DNA of 64,000 nucleotides. It comes from Cadophora sp. MPI-SDFR-AT-0126 (Eukaryota; Ascomycota; Leotiomycetes; Helotiales; Ploettnerulaceae). Both the position numbers and the translations under genes were made by a program. The notes under the pieces are model-generated. The model was not told the DNA's origin, made no database searches, and saw only the letters and a list, made by a program, of their open reading frames with translations. Location of the stretch: contig JAGMVK010000017.1 in assembly GCA_020747065.1 (NCBI GenBank), positions 806,001-870,000 of the forward strand, in the 5' to 3' direction. This document shows positions 48,154 through 60,258 of this stretch, one piece after another. The stretch's first letter is position 1. The number at the start of each line of letters is the position of its first letter.

Positions 48154-49239
48154 CTACACGACATACTTCGGCTCACTATCATTGCCAACCCTCTCGATTT
48201 TGATATCATCCCACTCCACGCCCTCTAGCACCCTCAGATTAACATTCATAAACGACTTCCAAACATCATAATCCTCATCAGCATCTCCATAAGCATTGTA
48301 TTCCTGTAAAGTTAGATCGCTCTTCTTTACCCAGACACAGACGCCGCAGACGGGACAGAATGCGTAAGTGCGGAATTTGCGACCGAAGGAGTAGTATGTC
48401 AGGAATGAGGCGTTCGTGATTTCAACTTGGTCTGCCTTGGGATAGGTGAAGACAAGTCCTATCTGGAGGGGGGTCAGTTTGAATGCATTGGGGGGATTGG
48501 CAGGAGAATGAGAGAGAAAGAGGTGACTTACGCGTGAGCAAATGCTGCAGTCGCACTCTTCTATCGGCTGACCGCTTGATGGAAGAGGTCCTGCGGTTTT
48601 CATTGCCATCCCTACAGCTCCACAATGGCAAGTGCCAGTGTAAACTTTGGCATTCTCGAACTTGGCAGTGGGTTCGGGTCCGGTGTATGGATGTGGGATG
48701 TATTGTGGTTCGAGGGCAGCGCCGTCCATTCTTCGAAGTGTCAGATCTTTGTATTTCATCACTAGAGACGGAGGGTGTGCGTCACTCACTTTGTGATTTC
48801 CAACGACCAGAGATCAACGTCTCGCAAGGTTCTTGCCTAGAATGGTTCAGTCATGCGGTGTCAAAATTGGAAATAAGGGCCATACATTGATACCGATATT
48901 TACCCCTTCTGGTGATTTTTTGACCTTGCCATAAACGCCAGTTCCACAAGTTGGACAAAACTCCACAGTTAGCCCTCATGAGTCTGCTGAATTCAGGTCT
49001 AGACATACCTTATGAGCCATTACACGATTACCGAATTCATAGCTCTTCAAATGCTCCTCACCCTGCTCGACGGTAAGATTTCCTGGGCCGACCATCACCC
49101 ACCAGATCCCTTTCTTCAAGCAATAACTGCAATTGCATGCCATTGCTGATTTCAACTCGGGAAGTTTGACGCTGAACTTGAAAGCGCCACAGTGGCAATT
49201 GCCATAGTAGGTTTTGAGCTCTGGTGTTGATTCTGCCAT
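48154..49239 (-). CDS. Tandem GFA/CENP-V domain protein
   Basis: Five exons (49239-49009, 48960-48886, 48836-48790, 48730-48532, 48462-48154) give 286 residues; the introns are 48, 49, 59 and 69 bp. Two GFA domains occur in one chain. Domain 1 has CHCGAFKF, CNCSYC and FCPTCGTG; domain 2 has CHCGAVGM, CDCSICSR and FCPVCGVCVW. These are the zinc ligands of the glutathione-dependent formaldehyde-activating / CENP-V fold. The joining piece DVDLWSLEITK-MDGAALEPQYIP, ending in a Thr-Gly-Pro-Glu-Pro motif, is the usual linker in fungal two-domain members. Such proteins are annotated as carbon-sulfur lyase-like, but the substrate is mostly unknown. It is likely cytosolic. Confidence 0.9.
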
Positions 49240-51475
49240 TGCGTTTGAAACGAACCAAGAAGGTTTAGGATATCTGAGTGAGAATTTCTTTCAGATTAAG
49301 TGCAAGAACGAATAGCTCATATATAGAAATGTTCCTTATCTCCTTTCGCGGCTTTCACCACGGGCAACACGCTTTTGTTATCCTCGGAGCTGAAATGCAC
49401 CGCGCCTGCAAGTCAATTCGATTTCTGACATGCAGCCAGCTGAAGCGGGGGTACCAAGTCTCAAAAGCCAATGATCATGGGATTTCGCGTTGATCTTCCA
49501 GCCCACGCGTCAAAGCGGTAGCGACAACACGCCCTTCGGTGGATATAGTGGCTTTACTGATACCATTTATGAGTCATTTCCTGATTGTGGCTTCTTGGGT
49601 GTGTCTGGTTGTGTGGATGGCTCCATGCTTGGGATGCAGACTTCGGCCAATCGCGTTGTCACGTGGCGTCGTGTTGAGGGGTAATCTTAATCAAAAGAAA
49701 CCAAGCCATCGAGGATTCCCGGTGAAAGAGATGATATTGTGTCCTTGGAGAATAAGTCAGTGTCAAAGCATTCATTCAAGGGCTCCTTCGTGCTCGACTT
49801 GTCTCTCCCCACTCATCGCAGCTTGGGTCATTTCCTCACGGCCTGTGCAAGTCCTGACGACACGCGTACTTTACGGTTTCGCGATGAGGGAAGACGTTGT
49901 CCATGATAAGAAGGCCACCAGAATCAATGTTCTCACTCTACATGGCTCCTTAGACTCTAGACATTGGTCACCCGTTATTGTTACCTGACAAGTCGGATCG
50001 CTATTTTCCCTAAGGCATATCATGTTGCCGTGCAAGCCAGTGTTGATACGTGGGACCACATTGAAAAGTGTTTTTATCAGGTGCATAAAAGAATGGCATC
50101 GGGATGAGCTTGAAATGAGCTCAAATCCAAGACTTGAGAATTTAACAAGGAATAATCGGGTTCATTGGCAATTCTTAAGACATTCAAGACTTGCCATTGC
50201 GGGCTGGAGCCTAAGTGGATTTTGTCTGTTTCTTCTGGTAGTCAGGAGCGCCTTCTCCTTTACAGACTTTGCAAATCTCCTTCACAATCCCCCAGTATGA
50301 TGCACCGTTTTCGAAAATAAGAATTTTCTGCTTGCAGGTTGTTCTAAATGATTGCCAACTCGAATAAGCCAGCTAAAATTAGTGAGAATTCTTTGGGAAT
50401 CTGTACGGGTTCCAATAGATGCTGGTGCTCCAGCTGTCACCTTGAATCGGCCTTTTACAGAGATGAACAGTAGCGACAAGTTATTCAATTTGATAACATG
50501 AAACTTAAAGACAGCCGCTCTATGAGATACCCAAGCCGATAATGTGAGGCAGAAAGAAGGAAGTTTTAGTCTTCCTCGGGAGGAAATAGTGGATCTGCCT
50601 AAGCGAGACATGGGGGCACAATGTAAACAATATCCCTGCTCTTCGCCTACAATGGCACAATTGGAGGTAAAAGTGCCCAAGAACCATCACTTGGATCTAA
50701 CTGTTGTTCGTTTTGCTAGGTACAAGAAAGAGATGTTTCGAAGGATCAAATATAGTGCAAAACCTTTCGAAAGCTCCATTTCCATGAATGTTTTCGTGGT
50801 GGCCTTTCCTCAACACTTAAATTTCCAGAGAGACCTGCGTTGACTTCAAAGTCATGATGATCCGAATCTCCTGAGCGCAATCACCGCGGAGTTTGCAGCT
50901 TTCGCTCCTTTGAGCGTTCCAGGTCCTGGTCGTCCCCAACCGAGCCGCTAGTCCTGAAAGTGGGGTATATCTCCATTCTCCTCAACACCACATCCTATTA
51001 CGTTCACGCCATCGTACTATTCCATTAATATATGGACTTGAACATAAATACAAGGACAATACTTATTGTCAAGCGCATATTCCATCAAAATATCCTCACA
51101 CAGAATCATGCCCACAGCATGAGTCATTCTGAGTCGATATCTCAATTGGCCCTGCCCCACATCCAACTTCCGGGGTAATCTTGTACCTGCATTTGAAGTC
51201 AGGTTTTCACACGATATTACAGTATTGATTGGAGAGATATCAATAAGCTTACTTAAATTGACTGAGTCATTGAGATATATTTCTACATCGGGAAGGTCTT
51301 TTTGAAGAATTCGACCGCAGCAAGGTCAGAAGACACCAAGCGTTTTTCGAGATCCACATGAACTCGAATATAAAGACAAATAACAAGCTTCGTCATACGT
51401 TTATTTCTACGCTCTTTGAACACATTATCAACAACATCTGAAATAGTAGTTGAGAACTTCGCAAGCGTGGTAAAC
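49240..51475. other. Intergenic region, 2.2 kb
   Basis: This lies between divergent genes (GFA protein - and S58 peptidase +). Several short open frames (49539-49988, 50022-50300, 50544-50843 +) have no motif. The 50.1-51.4 kb part is AT-richer. Nothing else is supportable. Confidence 0.5.
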
Positions 51476-52888
51476 ATGGCTCGGATGACAATCAGAGATG
51501 CGGGGTATACTCCCGGTCAGCTCCCAGCTGGACCAAAGAACTCAATCCTCGATGTCAAAGGCAAGGACTGTTCCAATCCAACGATTCACATACTAATAAG
51601 GACATCACAGGTGTCCGAGTTGGTCAAGCGACCGTAGGAGAAGACGGCAGTTCCGTCCGCAGCGGCGTAACTGTCATCCTCCCCCGCGCTCCAGACGACA
51701 TCTCCATCCCCTGCTACGCCGGAATGCACACTCTCAACGGCAACGGCGAAGTCAGCGGATCCTACCAGATCAAAGATTGGGGCTTCACCAACATGCCCAT
51801 TGCACTCACCAACTCTACCAGCTTCGGTACCGTGTTCCAGCAGATCTGGGAATGGACGTTGAAAAATGCTCGCGAGAAAGGCACGTCGTTGGAGACGATG
51901 AGCCATAATTATGGCACGCCGATTGTGGCTGAGACGGCGGATTGGTGGTTGAATGATGTGCATGCTGCGGGGTTGAGGCCGGAGACTGTTCAGGAGGCTT
52001 TCGCCAATGCGAGTATTCAGGATGAGGTTCTTGAGGGTCAAAATGGCGGCGGGGCGGGGATGACTTGTCATATGTTTCCTGGTGGGACGGGTACCAGTTC
52101 GAGAGTTGTGAAGGGAGGGGAAGGTAGTGAGGGTGTGGAGTATACGGTCGGTGTTTTGTGCCAGAGTAATTATGGACATACCCACGATATGCAGGTATGT
52201 TGCTGTCCTCATCTGAGAGCTTTGGGCATAAAGTCAGACAGAATCTATTGACCCTACCCCTTAGAACTTACTGACCTGGCTAGATTGGAGGAGTTCCTGT
52301 TGGCAAGCTCATTCTGAAGGAGAAAGGCTCGCCTGTCCACATGCCAGATACGGCCAAGGAAGCCGAAGTCAAAGGAGGCAAAGCAGATGACGGAAGCATT
52401 GTCATCATTCTCATGTAAAACCCTCTCCTCTCTTTTTCCCTGTTCAATCCACCTTTGAAGTTTAGACTATAACATTCCAACTTCCAACTGACGCCCTCAG
52501 TACGGATGCACCCATGCTCCCCCATCAGCTCGTCCGTCTCTCCAGACACTGCGCCGTCGGACTCACCCAAGTCGGCGGCCACGGAGTCGGAACCAACTTC
52601 TCAGGCGACATCATCCTCTCCCTATCAACCGGCAACACGCCCAACGAACGTGTACTAAACACTCCCAAGAATGGCATCTCTGTCATCGAGAACAACGACA
52701 TCAAGATCATCAAGAATGAGAGCATGGATACCATGTTCCGTGCTGCGAGTGAAGCCACTGAGGAGGCGATCTTAAACTCTCTTGTTGCTGGGAGATATGG
52801 GAGGGTTGGACATAAGGGGATTAAGTTGGATGGGTTTCCGGTTGATCTGGTGGGTGAGCTGTTGCAGAAGTATCGGGTTATTGTTTGA
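51476..52888 (+). CDS. S58 family aminopeptidase (DmpA/BapA-like, P1 family)
   Basis: Four exons (51476-51560, 51611-52194, 52284-52414, 52501-52888) give 395 residues, the usual size. Conserved blocks are NSILDVKGVRVGQ, PCYAGMHTLNGNGEVSGSYQ, GGAGMTCHMFPGGTGTSSR, VGVLCQSNYG and, in the second half, DDGSIVIIL, TDAPMLPHQL and GVGTNFSGDI. In DmpA the precursor cleaves itself between Gly and Ser to expose the Ser nucleophile; the matching bond here is Gly260-Ser261. These enzymes remove N-terminal D-, beta- or L-residues from small peptides. There is no signal peptide, so it is probably cytosolic. The first intron (51561-51610, 50 bp) starts with GC (GCAAGG) and has a strong TACTAAT branch site; the conserved VKGVRVGQ join requires it. 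Confidence 0.93.
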
Positions 52889-53368
52889 GACGGAGCGAAT
52901 TGGACGATGTTCACTAAATCGCTGTTCTGGAGAGCATGCTTGCTCAAATTACTGGAACAGTGTTTGGTTGGAAACACATGCATGAACGATTATTGTTGTT
53001 GGTTGGACGGAGCTCCAGTGGCATTGATTCATTGATCCTCGCATACACTATCATTAAAACTCTAAAGAACCATTTCTGTCTATCAACTCATATCATCTGT
53101 TTGCTCCGTTCTGAAGAAGAAAGGCTGGTGATTTCTGCTGGTGCAACTATTTTGGACTATTTACACATGTAACAAACTCATGTCGACACTTGAGAAATAT
53201 AACGAAACCGATGAAAGCTTCTACAGCGGAGCTGGATTGCACTTGAAGAGAAAATCTGAAATATCACTATCAAGAGGTCCATCTATATAAAAAGCCTGCG
53301 AAGCTGCTTTGTCCGATCCCATATTCCCATAACTTCTCTCTCGAACGCAATGTGTAAGATTGGCTCAC
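52889..53368. other. Intergenic region
   Basis: 480 bp after the peptidase. It contains the TATA-like element at 53284 but no supported gene. Confidence 0.5.
53284..53293 (+). promoter_or_regulatory. TATA box
   Basis: TATATAAAAA lies 76 bp before ATG 53369. It is the best TATA match on this side and supports transcription of the small ORF. Confidence 0.45.
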
Positions 53369-53566
53369 ATGCTCGCCATAAATCAACCTGAAAGGCCTGA
53401 ACTCCATACTTCAGAGCACGAGACCAAAGACGATGACCACAGGCTCCTTGTCGTCGTCCTAGTCCTCGAAGCCATCTATCCAGAACCCACTCTCCCTCCA
53501 GCCTCCGCAGGCCAAGCCGTCGCAGAATGCTGGCCAACATACATCAAGACCCTTCTGACTCCCTAA
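53369..53566 (+). CDS. Possible small protein, 65 residues
   Basis: An uninterrupted frame from ATG 53369 is acidic in the first half (HETKDDDHR), then has a hydrophobic stretch (LLVVVLVLEAIYPEP) and ends in AECWPTYIKTLLTP. The composition looks coding, and a TATA box lies upstream. No family is recognised. The antisense strand is also open, so it may be chance or the last piece of a decayed gene. Confidence 0.35.
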   Translation: MLAINQPERPELHTSEHETKDDDHRLLVVVLVLEAIYPEPTLPPASAGQAVAECWPTYIKTLLTP

Positions 53567-54008
53567 ACTATAATGCGGTTGCGCCAGTGGCTCTGGGGGA
53601 TTTAATCATCACGGAATTTAGAGGATAGGACATGAATGCTGTGCCCAGGTGAAAGAAATGGGCGGAGTTTTGGAGATGAAGGAGAGTTTTTGGCAAGGAT
53701 GACGAGTGTGAGTTTTCCTGACGCGAATTGAATGGTACGGTGGAGGAAATCTCTGATCTCGGGCGGGGCGTGTCGGGTAGAGGATTATGTCGAGATTGAT
53801 GAGACATACTCGAGGGATGAGTCGTTCAGCCAAGAGGCGAAGGCAGCGAGGTTGATTTGACTATTCCTGGATATGTACGAGAATGGTGGGTCTGAGATAG
53901 CGGAGTGTCTCGTTGTTGCTGCACAAGTCTAGAACTTTGATTGTCAAATAGTCCCGGCCGCGGTGCTTGATCGGATCTCCCAGGTAATGGGGCAATGTGT
54001 ATAGCTGA
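53567..54008. other. Intergenic region
   Basis: 442 bp between the small ORF and the end of the minus-strand regulator. Open frames on the minus strand lack motifs. Confidence 0.5.
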
Positions 54009-55764
54009 TCAGACATATGTTGTCGCCCAAGATTCCACGGTCTCGCAAGAATTTTCATATTCTATCAATCCGCTCGCTTCACCAGGCTGTTCCGACTCCC
54101 AGTACTTCTGAATTCTCGCTTGATGGGACATCAATCGAGGCGCTGGCTTGGTGTCCCAGGCAGTTGGTAATCCTTTTCGAGTAAGTAACTCGGAGATCAC
54201 GATAGCCTGTCGAATTCCAACAGTTTCTCCAATATCTCGCAAACGTGCGGCGGCCCAGCGCCTGATGGGCTCTGTTGTCAAATCCATGGTACCGACCAAG
54301 AATAATGGCCACAAAACAAAGTAGCTGCGTGATCCGTCCAATAAGCCTGATGAGGATTGGTTCAATAGGGAAGGTGTGTGATGAGGAACACTCGCGAGGA
54401 TATCGGCTTGCATCTCGAGCATGATTTCAATTGAAGAGTCAAGCTGAATCGCATTTTCATCATCGGTGAAAAGTACGGTGTTGGCAGTCGAGGCGGCGAG
54501 TAATTGATCTCGGATCAATTCGTGTAGGAGGATCCTGCAGGTCCTCATCCCGTTCCAGATGTGGCTCATCCAGTACTCCCTGTAAATGTGATACTGACCA
54601 TTCCAAATGATGTCAGGATTTTCGGTCGAGTAGACCGTCATGTAATTCCACTCTTCGGGTAGGTCTTTAAACTCATCAATGAATCGCTGATCGAGTTTCA
54701 AAGCTTGCTCGATGACATTCCGAGGACCAACGATTTCACAGTCCCTCACTTTAGATCGAAAGATGGTGAAGTCGATGATGACCCCAGAAAGTCGCCACCC
54801 AGGACTTTCAACGTCCATGAATTTCTTCGCTTCTTTTCGTAGCTCTATGATATGCTCTGGCATCGGGATTGTCCGTTGGATGCAGCTAAGCATGAGGTTC
54901 GAGGTCACTTGCAGGAACAATTTCTGCCCAGCGGAACTATTGAACTGCTCTTGGCCCCGGAATTTCACTAATGCCGCCGCGCCCTTAATGTGTTCAGTCC
55001 AGGATTCGAGTGATCGCTCATTGTTGCCGGAAATCATTTCGTAAATGCTGAGAACCATGACCGAGAAGAGCGTGCTGTCCTTCTTTGCAGCGATGGGAGA
55101 CCTGAGTGCCTGGTTCGTCAATTGCAGAGCCTTGACGTAGTCCCTTCGGGCTCTGGCCATGATTTCTGGGGCATGCATAGTATTGGAAAATCCTGCCAGG
55201 CCAACAGCACTGATGCTTGCTTGCAAGTGTTCTTCGATGACTGATTGGCCGCAAAGATTCTCAATTAAATCGAACGCTCGAAACCACGTAGGAGCGAGAG
55301 TGCCGAAAAAGGCGACCGATCTCTCTTCAAGAGTAGGAAACATAGAATAATTCGGCATCATACTTTTGATGCAGAGTTCGTTGTTGGCCATCGACACATT
55401 CGGATGCTTGGCAACCTCATTGACTTGGTTGAGACCGTCGGATGCTTCATTGTCAATTATTGAAATTGGAGTAGACTCTTCAATCGGACTCTTTGATTTC
55501 GCCCTCGGAGCCTCCTTTGACTTCACAGCTTTCACTTTCACAGCGTCACTTTCATTCCGGAACATAAGATCCAACTGGCTTCGATACCCTGGGCATACAC
55601 GATGTGCTCGAACACATTGACTACATGACGGTGCAGCTCTATCACACTGAGTTCGTCAATATCACGCTTCAAAATAAATGGGATCAAGGAATGATGGTAC
55701 TGACTCTGGTCTTTCGCTTCCTACACTCGGAACAGGCCGCTGAAGGTTTGCCACAGTAAACCAT
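54009..55764 (-). CDS. Zn(II)2Cys6 transcription factor with Fungal_trans_2 domain
   Basis: Two exons (55764-55705, 55646-54009) give 565 residues. The cluster is canonical and N-terminal: Cys11, 14, 21, 28, 31, 38 (2-6-6-2-6). The 58-bp phase-0 intron falls just before Cys21, a common site in this class. A Lys/Ser-rich linker is followed by the regulator domain from about 100: FFGTLAPTWFRAFDLIENL, SPIAAKKDSTLFSVMVLSIYE, SWTEHIKGAAALVKFRGQEQF. That set of motifs marks the DUF3468/Fungal_trans_2 group. The target genes are unknown; the S58 peptidase, JmjC gene and others nearby give no clear pathway. The eroded relic at 515-946 belongs to the same group. Confidence 0.9.
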
Positions 55765-56300
55765 GTTTGACAAGAAGTGAGAACGATAAGGGAACTTGAT
55801 GACGATGTGATCTCGTCGAACTTCGAAGATGTCTTGCCTTATAAGTTAAGCTTCTTTGATATCTGTGATAATATCATCGTGCTCCTCATGCTGTGTGGCG
55901 TAGTGATTCTGCATGCATGTGATGCCCTGTGTGACGCGTAAGACTTTGGCACGGCGGCTGAAAATAAGATAGTTGACCTACACGGAAGAGCCGATGGGAG
56001 CCTTGGAAAACTTTGACAACCACTTCCGTCCTGTCGTCTGCCTGTCAGAAAATTAGATGGAGCTATCGATAGCGGACAGGAGATCTGGGACCCTTCGGGT
56101 GATACGTGATCGACAAAGCTTGTCTGACAATCACTAACCGTATGAGGGATGCACGACGCTGTTTAGCGCCATGTCTGTTAGCAAGCCCCACTGAAAAGGG
56201 GCCGGGATCCCGGTCACGAGACCCGCCCTTAACATACACCTGCTCTTCGTTCATCCTTGCGTAAATTGACCATAGAAAAATTGAGTAGTGATGCACTCTA
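55765..56300. other. Intergenic region
   Basis: 536 bp: the promoter of the minus-strand regulator and the 3' flank of the JmjC gene. A TATA-like TTATAAGGC (minus strand, about 55837-55845) is 75 bp upstream of ATG 55764. Confidence 0.5.
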
Positions 56301-57893
56301 TTAGTTGAACCAGAAGCTGACGCTGAAGCTGACACTGAGGCTCCGGACATAATGCCACCATCCGACGGGGATATACAGACATTCTCCATCCTCCAATATG
56401 CAATCCAGGAATTGAGCGTCCTGGAACAAGGGAAACTTTTCAAGAGCTGCATTCTTTTCTTCCTCAGTCCCATCCCAACCGCATAGTAATCCAACATCCA
56501 CTTGGCTTGTGTTCTCCATGTCAACACCGCCATCTTCTACTCCTCGGGCATACAGCTTCCCACTTTCTCGTGGACCATAAAGTCTGATGTATTTTCTGCC
56601 AACAACCTGTGAAAGGATGTTGTGATACGGATCGGTGTGCAGCGGGCTGATCGTACCAGCTGGACCAAACCATGCATTCAACAGTGGCTCGTCGAGTTCA
56701 GGCATCTTGGAGTGCTTCTCGGCAAGAGGCGATGAGTGGTGTGGCGCGGGTGGAGATGTGTAACAGTAATCGGGAATTGCAATATCGTGACGAAGGGAAG
56801 GTATTTGAGCAAACAGGTTGTGCTGAGCAAGGTATCCAGTCGCGAGATCAGGAGGTTTCGGGTTGAGGAAAATGTACTGTTTCATAAAGTCTTTGAAGGA
56901 GATAATTTTCTGTCCCCACCCTTCGTCGACATAGCTTCGACCCAATTCGATAGGTACCAGACGCCTTCCGCCGATAGTTTTGGAAAGCAGATAGCTCGGA
57001 TTATTCCAGGAATTCTCGTTGCGAGCAGGCCAATGATTCAATACTCCCGTAATAATGATAGGCTCGGGGCCTAAATCTGAATTACTAGGATGGGACATGT
57101 GCTTTTGAAAGTCCCCCATTTTTGGACGATGCCTACGAGGAATGGCATTCACCACAGGTGGAAGGAAGGAAGAACAGACAGGAAATCGATCACACGATTT
57201 TCCATCATCTGCCTCTAACTTTGTCCGTTTGGGTGGTGGGCTGTCTGCATCTCGCTCGGTTGGAGAAACATGAAGTTTTTGCAGTAAATCGAAAACTTTG
57301 GTGATCTCAGCTTGAGCTTGTTCAGAGTCTGGAGGCCCGGCCATGATGAGTGCCATGTCGAGTACATGGACCATCTCATCTATCTGACTGTTCTCAAGAT
57401 TGAGAGCCTGTTCGCTCTTTTGGACATGATCCATGCCTCCCCAGATCTTGCTCATAGCCAAGGCTGAGAACTTCAGCAAGCTTGCTTCTCTGAAAAGCTG
57501 TTGCCAGCAAAGTGGGACATCTTTGAAAGGAAAAGCGTAAAACTTCTCCGTCGCAAGACCGATCATCTCGTCCAGTCTTTGAATAACGAATTTGTAATCA
57601 CCGGCTTGATCCTTGATCAGATTGCTGAGATGGAGCAGTAGGCTCAGGATGGGCTGCCCGCAGTGCTGAAGAGCATCATCTCGCGACTCGGCAACTTTCA
57701 GCTGATTTGACAGGTTGGACAGCAGCATTTTGAGTCTTGGAGAGTCGCAGAATGACCGCATGCAGATTTCTATCAGTTCTCGTTCGATAGAAGCATATTC
57801 GGCAACTTCTGTCGGGGTTGAGCTCTGAAGTACGTGGCCGTGCTGTTGCGACATATTCAGTGGTGACTTTGGGAGCACCATTTTAAGAGACAT
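56301..57893 (-). CDS. JmjC-domain oxygenase, JMJD5/KDM8-like
   Basis: A single exon of 530 residues from ATG 57893 (a second Met is at 57881). Residues 1-230 are helical with no domain that I recognise. The C-terminal half is a cupin/JmjC domain: PEPIIITGVLNHWPA at the start, FGPAGTISPLHTDPYHN with Fe(II) ligands His419 and Asp421, Lys434 in VGRKYIRLYGP suited to 2-oxoglutarate, and His514 in PVGWWHYVRSL as the third ligand. All key residues are present, so an active Fe(II)/2-oxoglutarate oxygenase is likely. JMJD5 hydroxylates arginines in human proteins; the fungal substrate is unknown. The protein ends right after the domain (FSVSFWFN), as expected. Confidence 0.9.
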   Translation of the reverse strand: MSLKMVLPKSPLNMSQQHGHVLQSSTPTEVAEYASIERELIEICMRSFCDSPRLKMLLSNLSNQLKVAESRDDALQHCGQPILSLLLHLSNLIKDQAGDYKFVIQRLDEMIGLATEKFYAFPFKDVPLCWQQLFREASLLKFSALAMSKIWGGMDHVQKSEQALNLENSQIDEMVHVLDMALIMAGPPDSEQAQAEITKVFDLLQKLHVSPTERDADSPPPKRTKLEADDGKSCDRFPVCSSFLPPVVNAIPRRHRPKMGDFQKHMSHPSNSDLGPEPIIITGVLNHWPARNENSWNNPSYLLSKTIGGRRLVPIELGRSYVDEGWGQKIISFKDFMKQYIFLNPKPPDLATGYLAQHNLFAQIPSLRHDIAIPDYCYTSPPAPHHSSPLAEKHSKMPELDEPLLNAWFGPAGTISPLHTDPYHNILSQVVGRKYIRLYGPRESGKLYARGVEDGGVDMENTSQVDVGLLCGWDGTEEEKNAALEKFPLFQDAQFLDCILEDGECLYIPVGWWHYVRSLSVSFSVSFWFN

Positions 57894-59367
57894 CTTTCCG
57901 GTATGTCGGTAGTAAGTTTTTTGTATCTGTTGACGCCGTATCGTTCGGACTGTTTGAGAACCATGATGAACATTTGGATGATGAAGAAACTCGAAGATTC
58001 ACATTCCAGATTTCGTAAAAGTTGGATGTGATTAGTCAGCACTGGTGACGCCAAGCAAGCGACATCCCCTGATCCCGTTTCCAGCCAGCTAGAGCCATCT
58101 TGCTCCTCCACATGCATCTCCATCCGCCAAATTTACACACGCAGAAAATACATCTCGTTTCACAATTCACAAAGTATTCCATTGATCACCAAGTCTTCGT
58201 GAACAGGATCTGGGTTATGGTGATCTTGTGGCTTCACAGAAGGTTCAATGACACGCCAAGTCTCTGTATTTGTACTGTTGGCCAGCTCTCCAAAACCTGC
58301 AGAAGCAGTCAAAGCTTTCGACTGAGTTAAATCTCGTCTTCAGAAATTGGAAAATTCTGTATAATCAGTCAAGTAGTCGAATGAGCATGATATCAGACCA
58401 TATTATAGTCCTCACGAAGTACGTACGACCCCGATTCGAGTGGGGTAGTTTCTTGCTTGACTTCTTCGCGTTTCATCCACTCCAATTATACTCTCGAATG
58501 GCCCCATCTGGTGGCCACAGCATATGGTTTTATTCAGCTAATCTCTTTGCTCGTTGATGTGTCGAAGGTGGCTCCTCACAGCCGGAGTCCTTGCTCCCAT
58601 GCAGCGCACCTGTAGTACAACATGTCTACAGAGGATTGTCTCCTGAGGAGAGACCATTGTGTGTCACGAGGATGCGAATAGCCTGATCGATTTTTTCCCT
58701 TACAGAATTGGAACATGGACATAGGAATCACGACAGATCGCGACATCTTTGATCGGCTGTGTGTGGCAATTGCCCAGATGACCTTTCATGGTCGATGATC
58801 AGAACCCCTTCTTATACAGAATTGGTGCCATTGCAATGGCAAGATCTTAATTCCAAGTTGGAACCTGAGGTTTGCCATTTAAATCGCTGTACAGCAAATC
58901 TTTACTTGTGCTTTTGCGACTTGCAAATACCTAGCATGGCGAGTAGCATGCTCGGCTTTGTTCAAACAATATGCCAGTCACTCTGCTCCTACAATCGTTG
59001 TCTAAGGGTATGTCGATCTAAGATATCAACGATTTCTGAGGACTACTACCAGAGATTATCGAGGACAATCTCTTGTGTATCCACCTGAAAGTGCGGCAGC
59101 GTAACGTTGCACCTGGAAGGACACGATGCAGACGATAACAAGAAACTCAGGCGAAGATTCGTTGGTATTCAGAATGCAGCTGAAGACGGAAACACTTGAG
59201 GTGACTGGCGTTGCAATATGTCAGACGCGAAAAGCTCGAAGTATAAGTAGAGGAAGGTTCCCGTTCTTTGATCGGCCTCAATCATGACTCTTCTTCAAAT
59301 TGATCTATAATCATCGAACCAAAGAAGTTTCACCACCCTTTGTTCGATAACGTGGTGTATATTCGAC
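57894..59367. other. Intergenic region, 1.5 kb, between divergent genes
   Basis: This holds the promoters of the JmjC gene (-) and the next + gene. A TATA-like GTATAAGTAG at 59241-59250 lies about 120 bp before ATG 59368. Open frames at 58100-58557 and 58759-59088 (+) carry no motif. Confidence 0.5.
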
Positions 59368-60258
59368 ATGAGCGTCTATTGCGTCTACCTCAAGTATGCT
59401 CGTAGCGCCGACTACCTCCGTGCCAACTACGGTCGCTGGTTACTTACCTTCGAGAGTCGACAGTCGGCAGACGGATTCTATCGAGCCATGAAAGTGGTGA
59501 AGAACACCGCGAACAATCTCCGATATGTTACCTTTCATCGTTCCACACCTCAATTGTGGTGTTATGATACCACCGATGGCGAGCGTATGTAGGGTTGTGC
59601 TCTCCTTCTTTTCTTGTACTGTCGTACCTGCGTCTATCCTGAATCCAATTGCTAACAATCATTAGCCTGGTGGACTATCAAACTCATCCTCGAAGGTGAT
59701 ACAACCTGGAACTACAGCGTCATGACCACGCTTTTGAACGACACCAACGGTACTCGAGACTGGCCAGTCGTCAATAACATCGTCGAGGGCTCAGATGTAC
59801 GTGCCAATTCAAACATTTCCTCACAGCTTCCGTATTCTTTCTGCTCATCCTTTTTATTCCAGTGGTTCAACGGCGGCTCGTTTTTCGTCCGCAACAAGCT
59901 CATTCCAGACCTATACTGGCACCCTGACGGATCCGCCATTATAGCCACCAAGGAACGTCGCACGAAGTTCGTCGTCCGTGGCACAGCTTTCAAGAAGACC
60001 GACGATGAACAAGTCCTGCTCCGATCCGACAAGATCACCATCGAAGTTGCTGAAAGCACCTCGACCGACAAGATCTTGTTTGTCGGACATGGCCACGACA
60101 ATGCTATTCTTGTTATCACCGCTGACAAGTACAAGTGGACGTTTAAGGACTTCTTCGAATTGTTCGGTGTGAAGTGGTACACCGAGTCCGGAAAAGACAC
60201 AGAAAAGCAGTTTTTGATTTACTCTCCCGCAATCTCGGACGAATGGGAATTGGTCTGA
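59368..60258 (+). CDS. Hypothetical protein, two-part, probably cytosolic
   Basis: Three exons (59368-59584, 59666-59796, 59863-60258) give 247 residues; the introns are 81 and 66 bp. The second intron is a multiple of three and open, so its retention would insert 22 residues. The first part (YCVYLKYARSADYLRANYGR, DGEPWWTIKLILEG) and the second (WFNGGSFFVRNKLIPDLYWH, TKERRTKFVVRGT) look like beta-strand repeats. The WFNGGSFFVRNK and RRTKFVV motifs recur in a group of uncharacterised fungal proteins that look lectin- or beta-trefoil-like; that fold is my guess. There is no signal peptide or membrane helix. Confidence 0.78.
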
